Below are positions 58,768 through 64,000 of a stretch of DNA of 64,000 nucleotides, piece after piece. Every line of letters begins with the position of its first letter. Within the stretch, counting starts at the first letter, position 1. The position numbers and the translations under genes are program-made. This DNA comes from Chlorohelix sp037138995 (GTDB taxonomy: Bacteria > Chloroflexota > Chloroflexia > Chloroheliales > Chloroheliaceae): contig NZ_JBAXHI010000008.1 in assembly GCF_037138995.1 (NCBI RefSeq), positions 62,001 to 126,000 of the forward strand, in the 5' to 3' direction. The notes below the pieces were generated by a model. That model did no database searches, was not told the DNA's origin, and saw nothing but the letters and a program-made list of their open reading frames with translations.

Positions 58768-60270
58768 TTAATTGCCGAAAGCATACAAACGGTTATCAAA
58801 ACAGGTGAAATAAATCTTCCCGTTAGCAGCCGCAGGTGCAGAGGCTATTATATCATCTGCCTGATAATCCCACTTTTTCTTGCCTGTCGCAGTCTCAAGG
58901 GCGTAGAACCGGCTGTCATTAGAGCCGAAGAAGACGGTATCGCTTGCCACCAGAGGAGAGGAAGCCACACCATCTCCTGTCTGAAATTCCCATATTTTTG
59001 CCCCGCTTGTGGCATCTAGCGCGTAAAACTTCTTATCGAAAGAGCCGATAAAGACTTTCCCACCTGCCACTGCCGCCGAAGAACGAATCGCTGCGCCCGT
59101 TTTGAACTCCCATTTCTGTGCGCCAGTGTTTATATCCAGCGCGTGAACGCTGCTGTCGTCCGCTCCGAAATATGCCAACCCATTGGAAACGGCGGGGGAG
59201 GAGGCAATGCCTTTCTTGCCCGGCACTTCGTAAGTCCATTTGACTTTGCAAGTGGCGGTATCCATAGCGATAAAACGTCCGTCATTGACCCCAAAAAGGG
59301 CAAGATTATTGACTATTGCAGGGCTACCCGTAACACCGTTATTGAAGGGTTGTCCAAGCGAAAGAGCGCAGCGTTTCTGCCCAGTATTGGCATCCACAAC
59401 ATAGAAACTACCATCTTGCCCGCCAAAGTAAACCGCGCCGTTGATTATCTGTGGCGACCCGGTAATCGGCGAAAGGGTTGGGAAATCCCATTTCTTTTTC
59501 TGGGTAGTCAGGTCAATTGCGTAAAAGAAGCCGTTTTGTGAGCCAAAATAAATGGTGTTTCCGGCTACAGCGGGTGTACCAACGATAGGTCCAGAGGTAA
59601 AGAACCACTTTTTATCGCCAGTCTTTATATCAATAGCATAGAGAGCACCATAATCTGAGCCAAGATAAATAGTGTCGCCCACAATTACAGGCGAGCCGGG
59701 TAACTCTTGCCCGTAAGTTTTTGCCCATAAGCGGTTGAGAGGAGTGTTAATTTTAGCGTCAAATGCACGAGTTCTACCGGGATTCAAGCCGCTATTGGGC
59801 CAGCTTTGACCGCTGCTATCTCCGCTACTCTGGGCGGCAGGTCCGGTTGGGGTGGGCGGGAGCGGCACGGAAGTGCTTAAATCTAGGTCGGTTGCCATTG
59901 TTGCGATAGCGTTAGCGGTCTGGAGATTACCAACATTCAGACCGTTGTTACCCACCAGTGGAGCAGGTGTGCTACGTGCTGCCTGAGAAGCACTGGTAGC
60001 AATATTACCGGCAGAGTTGGAAGTGAGGATAAGGAAGAAAGCAATAATCAACGCCACCAGTGCCAGGGCTAGGGCAATTTCAAGACCGCGACCTTGTTTT
60101 CCCCCCGTGTCCTTGCTTTCCGATTTAGTGATTGGAACAGCGGAGTTACCCTGTTTAGCTGAGGCATCCCGAACTAACACCGCTTGACGATTTTCCGGTT
60201 GGTCGGTATCGAGTTCAACACCGGGTTGCTTGGATTTCGGTTTGGCTTTTTTGTCGGGTTTATTTTCCAA
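58768..60270 (-). CDS. Membrane-anchored PQQ-type beta-propeller protein
   Basis: 500 residues. A charged N-terminal part of about 65 residues, one membrane helix (EIALALALVALIIAFFLIL, about 65-83), a Thr/Pro/Ser-rich linker, then a propeller of about seven blades. The blade pattern is DTIYLGSDYGALYAIDIKTG followed by KKWFF, each with a W at the end, as in PQQ-like repeats. These often act as scaffolds (BamB-like), not as enzymes; no PQQ-binding residues can be assigned. It stands between argG and argH in the same direction but has no known link to arginine synthesis. Confidence 0.82.
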   Translation of the reverse strand: MENKPDKKAKPKSKQPGVELDTDQPENRQAVLVRDASAKQGNSAVPITKSESKDTGGKQGRGLEIALALALVALIIAFFLILTSNSAGNIATSASQAARSTPAPLVGNNGLNVGNLQTANAIATMATDLDLSTSVPLPPTPTGPAAQSSGDSSGQSWPNSGLNPGRTRAFDAKINTPLNRLWAKTYGQELPGSPVIVGDTIYLGSDYGALYAIDIKTGDKKWFFTSGPIVGTPAVAGNTIYFGSQNGFFYAIDLTTQKKKWDFPTLSPITGSPQIINGAVYFGGQDGSFYVVDANTGQKRCALSLGQPFNNGVTGSPAIVNNLALFGVNDGRFIAMDTATCKVKWTYEVPGKKGIASSPAVSNGLAYFGADDSSVHALDINTGAQKWEFKTGAAIRSSAAVAGGKVFIGSFDKKFYALDATSGAKIWEFQTGDGVASSPLVASDTVFFGSNDSRFYALETATGKKKWDYQADDIIASAPAAANGKIYFTCFDNRLYAFGN

Positions 60271-60326
60271 AGCCGTTCTCCTTTTTCTACTTCAATATGG
60301 GCGAGAAACTTGCCATTTTTTACTAA

Positions 60327-60355
60327 TAAAAAACGCCAGAATATTACTTCTGGCG
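60327..60355 (-). terminator. Intrinsic terminator of argG
   Basis: On the minus strand CGCCAGAA and TTCTGGCG form an 8-bp stem with a 6-nt loop, followed by TTTTTT, 11 bp past the argG stop. It separates argG from the PQQ-propeller gene. Confidence 0.85.
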
Positions 60356-60366
60356 CGTCATATTTC

Positions 60367-61641
60367 CTATTTCTTTTCTTCTTCGGAATGGGTATCAGGC
60401 GATACTGCATCAGGTGATGCCAACGATAGCATTTCGCCCTGAGTGCGCCCTGCCAGTTGGATTTGCGATTGGTTACGCAAGGATAGCCCGAAGATGTTGA
60501 TAAAGCCTACCGAGGCTTCGTGTTTGAACTGGTCGCCTTTGTCGTAGGTTGCCAACGCGAAGTTATAGAGTGATTTAGGCGAATCACAGGAGGCTTTTAT
60601 CACGTTGCCCTTGAATAGTTTGACCGTAACCGTACCGCTGACATAGCGTTGGCTGCTGGCTACATATGCGGCAAGGTCTTGATGGAGTGGGCTGAACCAT
60701 AAGCCGTTATAAACCAAATCGCCGTATTCGGCGGCTACCCGTGTTTTGAAACGTGCCGAGTCTTTAGTTAGGGTGAGGTCTTCCAGCCAACGGTGGGCGC
60801 GGTGCAGAACAATTGCAGCGGGCGCTTCATAAATTTCGCGACTCTTGATACCCACCAGACGGTTCTCAATGTGGTCAATACGACCAATTCCATGCCGTCC
60901 GGCAATTTCATGTAGTTTGGTAATCAGGGTCACTCCATCCATACGCTCGCCATTTAGAGCGATAGGGATACCGCGCTCAAACTGAATTTCCACGTATTCG
61001 GCTATATCGGGTTGCTTGTCCGGGCTTGCCGTCCACTCATAGACTTCTTCGAGTGGCTCGTTGCGAGGGTCTTCCAGCGGACCCGCTTCCACGCTGCGAC
61101 CCCACAGGTTCTGATCAACGCTGTAGCGTTTTTGGCTGACCGAGAGCAAAGGAATGTTATTTTGGGCAGCATACTCGATTTCTTCATCGCGAGTCATGCG
61201 CCATTCACGCACCGGAGCAATAATTTTCAAATCTGGCGCCAGCACGTTTACCGAAATGTCAAAGCGCACCTGATCGTTGCCTTTTCCGGTACAGCCGTGT
61301 GCTACCGCTGTAGCACCTTCCTCACGCGCTACCTGCACCAGATTCCAAGCGATTAGTGGGCGTGCCAGCGCGGTTGCCAATGGGTATTCGCCTTCGTATA
61401 ATGCGCCTGCCTGAAGCGCGGGCCAGATGAAGTATTTGACGAATTCTTCTTTGACATCGCGCACCAAGGCGTTAACTGCGCCGATTTCAAGCGCACGCTT
61501 GCGGATGGATTCAAGGTCGCGGTCATTCGCGCCCACATCTACGGTGAGCGTAACCACTTCCATATCGTATTTTTCTTTAATCCATTTGATGGCAACGCTG
61601 GTGTCAAGACCACCGCTATATGCCAGTACAACCTTCTGCAT
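60367..61641 (-). CDS. argG: Argininosuccinate synthase
   Basis: 424 residues. The ATP-binding SGGLDTSVAIKW is near the N terminus, HGCTGKGNDQVRF follows (ATP/aspartate site), and SVDQNLWGRSVEAGPLEDP and RHGIGRIDHIENRLVGIKSREIYE are typical of the type of ArgG found in many bacteria. It joins citrulline and aspartate with ATP. It has its own promoter and terminator, so it is a separate unit from argH-argF. A GAGGAG ribosome binding site is in front of the ATG. Confidence 0.97.
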   Translation of the reverse strand: MQKVVLAYSGGLDTSVAIKWIKEKYDMEVVTLTVDVGANDRDLESIRKRALEIGAVNALVRDVKEEFVKYFIWPALQAGALYEGEYPLATALARPLIAWNLVQVAREEGATAVAHGCTGKGNDQVRFDISVNVLAPDLKIIAPVREWRMTRDEEIEYAAQNNIPLLSVSQKRYSVDQNLWGRSVEAGPLEDPRNEPLEEVYEWTASPDKQPDIAEYVEIQFERGIPIALNGERMDGVTLITKLHEIAGRHGIGRIDHIENRLVGIKSREIYEAPAAIVLHRAHRWLEDLTLTKDSARFKTRVAAEYGDLVYNGLWFSPLHQDLAAYVASSQRYVSGTVTVKLFKGNVIKASCDSPKSLYNFALATYDKGDQFKHEASVGFINIFGLSLRNQSQIQLAGRTQGEMLSLASPDAVSPDTHSEEEKK

Positions 61642-61698
61642 TGTTCTCTCGTTCTCCTCGCAGAAATAATAATTATGTTATGTAATTGTAATAGGTTG

Positions 61699-61728
61699 AT
61701 TGTAGCATAAGGGACATATCACATGCAA
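61699..61728 (-). promoter_or_regulatory. Promoter of argG
   Basis: On the minus strand TTGCAT (61728-61723), an 18-bp spacer ending TGC, and TACAAT (61704-61699) make a promoter with the extended -10 TATGCTACAAT. The start should be near 61692. No ArgR box is visible nearby. Confidence 0.6.
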
Positions 61729-61736
61729 TATATCCC

Positions 61737-62414
61737 TTAGCTTTGTGAAAGAAGGCGGTTTATTGTCTCAATTGTAATTCCCTCCAGCGATGGCACTACT
61801 AGGTTCGCACCTGCTGCCCGTAAACTATCTTCGCTGTGATGCCCTACAAAGGTGATAGCAATGCTTTTCATACCCCCGGCTGTCGCCGCTTCGATGCCAG
61901 CTACCGCATCTTCCATAACTAAACAGTTCTGGGGAGGGACTCCCATTCTTTGTGCTGCTACCAGAAAGACTTCCGGGTCTGGCTTACCTTGTTTAGTATC
62001 TTCCATACCGACAATAGCTTGAAAATACGGTAGGCTTCCGGTAATTTCGGTAATCATTTCGAGGTTTTTATGGGGTGCGCTACTGCCAAGTGCCTGTTTA
62101 TAACCAGCAGCTTTCAATCCATCCAGCAATTCGCGCACACCGGGCAATAAATCAATCCCGTGACGCGCTTCTGCTCGATAATAAAGCTCTTTTTGCTCGC
62201 CCAATTGCGCTATTTCTTCGGGGGTGTGTCCGGGAAAAAGCGAGCCGATGATTTCAGGGTTGCGTCTGCCGAAGGTAGCGGTAAAATCATCGCGGGTAAA
62301 GGGCATCTTCAAGTCCTGTGCCAATTGCACCCATGCATTAAAATGAAGTTCTCCGGTATCCACTAGCGTACCATCTACATCCCAAATCACCGCGTATAGG
62401 TTCTGATTAGACAA
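61737..62414 (-). CDS. HAD-superfamily phosphatase/phosphomutase (beta-PGM-like)
   Basis: 225 residues. Motif I is VIWDVDGTLVDTGELHFNAW with the nucleophile Asp; a cap domain of about 70 helical residues follows (motif II ALGSSAPH, motif III and IV around GKPDPEVFL and VMEDAVAGIEAATAGG). This is the subfamily I type that includes beta-phosphoglucomutase and small sugar-phosphate phosphatases; which is not clear. It is isolated between argG and the FetAB-like genes. Confidence 0.9.
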   Translation of the reverse strand: MSNQNLYAVIWDVDGTLVDTGELHFNAWVQLAQDLKMPFTRDDFTATFGRRNPEIIGSLFPGHTPEEIAQLGEQKELYYRAEARHGIDLLPGVRELLDGLKAAGYKQALGSSAPHKNLEMITEITGSLPYFQAIVGMEDTKQGKPDPEVFLVAAQRMGVPPQNCLVMEDAVAGIEAATAGGMKSIAITFVGHHSEDSLRAAGANLVVPSLEGITIETINRLLSQS

Positions 62415-62549
62415 AGCTAACTTCCTTACTTAAAGATACTCATAAAAATGAACTAAAATAACAGGCTAGATTATACTACTTTCCACCTAAAACGACATAG
62501 GCGAAATCTACTATTAAGATAACATACGCAATACCAGAATGTTATTTCT

Positions 62550-63353
62550 TTACTGCTTCTTAGCAGCTTCATTCGGGCGCAAGATTAGTTGTTGGGCAGT
62601 GGAAAAGGTTTTGGCACGAATAAGCAATACTGAGGCAATTGCTGTTAAACCTGAAGCGGCGTAAATCATGGCGATAACTGCAAACTGGTAGATAGCGGCG
62701 TAAATTGGGTCACTTCCCGCTAGTATCATTCCGGTCATTAAGCCCGGTATCCACACAATGCCCAAAGAACTGAGATTATCAATACGCGGTATCAGGCTGG
62801 AATGAACCGCCGATTGTATGTAAGGTGCGACCATTGTTTCAGGTTTGGCTCCAAGCGCTAAACCCGCTTCAATGAGTCCGACATGTGCCTTTACATCTGA
62901 GTTATAACGCTCTAACGCTTGCGCTCCGGCATTCATAGCGTTGGCGACTAGCATACTTCCCACCGGAATAACCGAAATAGAGGAGCAATCAATCACTCCA
63001 ATTAATACCATCAATAAAATAACCAAACCTGCGCCAAGCCCGATTCCATAGAACGAAGCCCAGAATGTTCCGGGTATAGTTTTGGTTCGTTGGTAGTTCA
63101 TGGTTGAAGCAGCAAGAATCATTGCCAGCAATATAAATATGCTGAGCCAATCCGGTCCTTTCAATACAAATACCAGTACCACCCCCACCAGCACTATTTG
63201 TACTATCCCGCGAATTAGCGCAACGATTACTTCTCTTTCGAGGTGGATTTTCTGCCAACGTGCGCCTAAAGTAACCAACAAAACCAGTGTAACTGTTGCG
63301 ACCACTTGAAAAATTCCCAGCATCAACTGATCTTTAAACAAGTTGCTAAGCAT
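62550..63353 (-). CDS. FetB/YbbM-like ABC transporter permease (UPF0014)
   Basis: 267 residues with about seven membrane helices. The family box LGAKPETMVAPYIQSAVHSS followed by IDNLSSLGIVWIPGLMTGMI is the clearest sign; PRIDN and the LPGxMTG-like stretch are conserved in the UPF0014 group. In E. coli FetAB exports iron and helps against peroxide stress. The 5' end overlaps the ATPase gene by 8 bp, so both are one transport system. Confidence 0.9.
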   Translation of the reverse strand: MLSNLFKDQLMLGIFQVVATVTLVLLVTLGARWQKIHLEREVIVALIRGIVQIVLVGVVLVFVLKGPDWLSIFILLAMILAASTMNYQRTKTIPGTFWASFYGIGLGAGLVILLMVLIGVIDCSSISVIPVGSMLVANAMNAGAQALERYNSDVKAHVGLIEAGLALGAKPETMVAPYIQSAVHSSLIPRIDNLSSLGIVWIPGLMTGMILAGSDPIYAAIYQFAVIAMIYAASGLTAIASVLLIRAKTFSTAQQLILRPNEAAKKQ

Positions 63354-64000
63354 GTATAATTTCCTCTACTGTGCCAATTGCAGCTAATTTTCCTTTAACC
63401 AGATACAAAGCGCGGTTGGCAATTCTGGCAGCTTGCGCCATATTATGGGTGATGATAAGGCAAGTTAGGTTTTCTTCTGCAATAATATTGCTCAAGAGGG
63501 TTTCCACTTCATGCTCAGCCTCTGAGTCAAGCGCGGAGGTTGGTTCATCCAGCAGTAATATTTTTGGTGAGTTAGCCAGAGTGCGTGCCAGCGAAACTCT
63601 TTGAGCTTCACCGCCAGAAAGATTGTTAATATTACGTTCCTGATAGCCGGGCAACCCCACTCTTTCCAAAAGCCAGCTAATTCTTTCAGAACTGAGGGTT
63701 ATTCCGCGCTGGCGAGGTCCAAAACTGATATTCTCTGCAATTGAACCGGGGAAAAGATAGGGTACTTGCGAGACCATCCCGATTTGCTGGCGTATAATTG
63801 AAGGAGGTAAAGTTCTGTAATCTTTGCCTTCATAATAAACAGTGCCTGAAGTTGGCTCATCCAACCGATTAATCAATCTTAAAAAGGTGGTTTTTCCTGC
63901 TCCGCTTGGTCCGATAATTGCCAGAACTTCGCCCTGTTCTACTTGGATGTTTATATTTTCGATTAGGATTTTATCCGCAATTTGCCGACTGAGGTTTTTT
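63346..64000 (-). CDS. FetA-like ABC transporter ATPase, 5' end cut by window edge
   Basis: The open frame runs to the right end of the window. Walker A reads GPSGAGKTTFL (near 63925), and TTG at 63876 is merely an in-frame codon of the same gene. Further on come the Q loop (IGMVSQVPYLFPGSI), the signature LSGGEAQRVSLARTLAN and Walker B ILLLDEPTSALD, then the H loop IITHN. All features of an active ABC ATPase are present. The first part of the gene (about 15 codons before the Walker A region and the start) lies outside. Confidence 0.93.
   Translation of the reverse strand, partial: KNLSRQIADKILIENINIQVEQGEVLAIIGPSGAGKTTFLRLINRLDEPTSGTVYYEGKDYRTLPPSIIRQQIGMVSQVPYLFPGSIAENISFGPRQRGITLSSERISWLLERVGLPGYQERNINNLSGGEAQRVSLARTLANSPKILLLDEPTSALDSEAEHEVETLLSNIIAEENLTCLIITHNMAQAARIANRALYLVKGKLAAIGTVEEIIHA

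Overview
The window looks like chromosomal DNA of a free-living, Gram-positive-type bacterium of moderate GC content, most likely a member of the Chloroflexota. This is an inference. It rests on the style of the large membrane glycosyltransferases and YfhO-like proteins, the secreted protein with pre-peptidase domains and a WxWG/QYFDK-type tail, the GAAC-N4-GTTC SOS box in front of lexA, and the ordinary housekeeping set. No rRNA, tRNA, CRISPR array or intact prophage was seen.

Layout. 1-5 kb: a phosphotransferase cut by the window edge, a LiaRS/DesKR-like two-component pair, a divergent lipoprotein and a broken MMPL transporter. 5-11 kb: argC, a HAD relic, a YfhO-flippase fusion, a small membrane protein and an ACT-malic enzyme, divergent from glutamate dehydrogenase. 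12-25 kb: CCA-adding enzyme, recF, a GT-C type membrane protein, a large VWA protein, ThpR, an ECF sigma factor with a membrane partner, and a two-subunit class I fumarase behind a well-formed promoter/operator. 25.7-28.5 kb: an operon of an AT-hook sigma factor, a protein with a kinase-type EFLARR motif, an ImmA/IrrE-like zinc protease and a small membrane protein. This is the best candidate here for an undescribed regulatory system. 28.7-33 kb: two glycosyltransferase-like membrane proteins, a carboxymuconolactone decarboxylase-family protein and rplS. 33-41 kb: small or unknown genes, a crotonase, an ABC-F ATPase, a methyltransferase/TetR divergent pair, and most of the mobile-element debris (three related insertion-sequence ends, a short inverted-repeat element, a transposase tail). 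41-55 kb: phosphatase, acyltransferase, phosphotransferase, M1 aminopeptidase with HEAT repeats, polyphosphate kinase, a LarA-like protein, a large secreted protein and an SDR. 54-56 kb: lexA and a second S24 protein without a visible DNA-binding domain. 56-62 kb: argF-argH, a PQQ-propeller membrane protein and argG. 62-64 kb: a HAD phosphatase and a FetAB-like ABC exporter cut by the right edge.

How the genes work together. ArgC, ArgF, ArgH and ArgG cover the N-acetylglutamate-phosphate reductase step and the ornithine-to-arginine branch. Malic enzyme, fumarase and glutamate dehydrogenase sit around the TCA cycle and nitrogen entry. RecF, LexA and the LexA-like protein belong to DNA repair and SOS control. 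Several promoters share an extended -10 of the form TATGCTANAAT, and the one at recF is so close to the ATG that the mRNA may be leaderless. Coordinates and motifs were read by eye; homology statements come from recognised motifs, not from a search.
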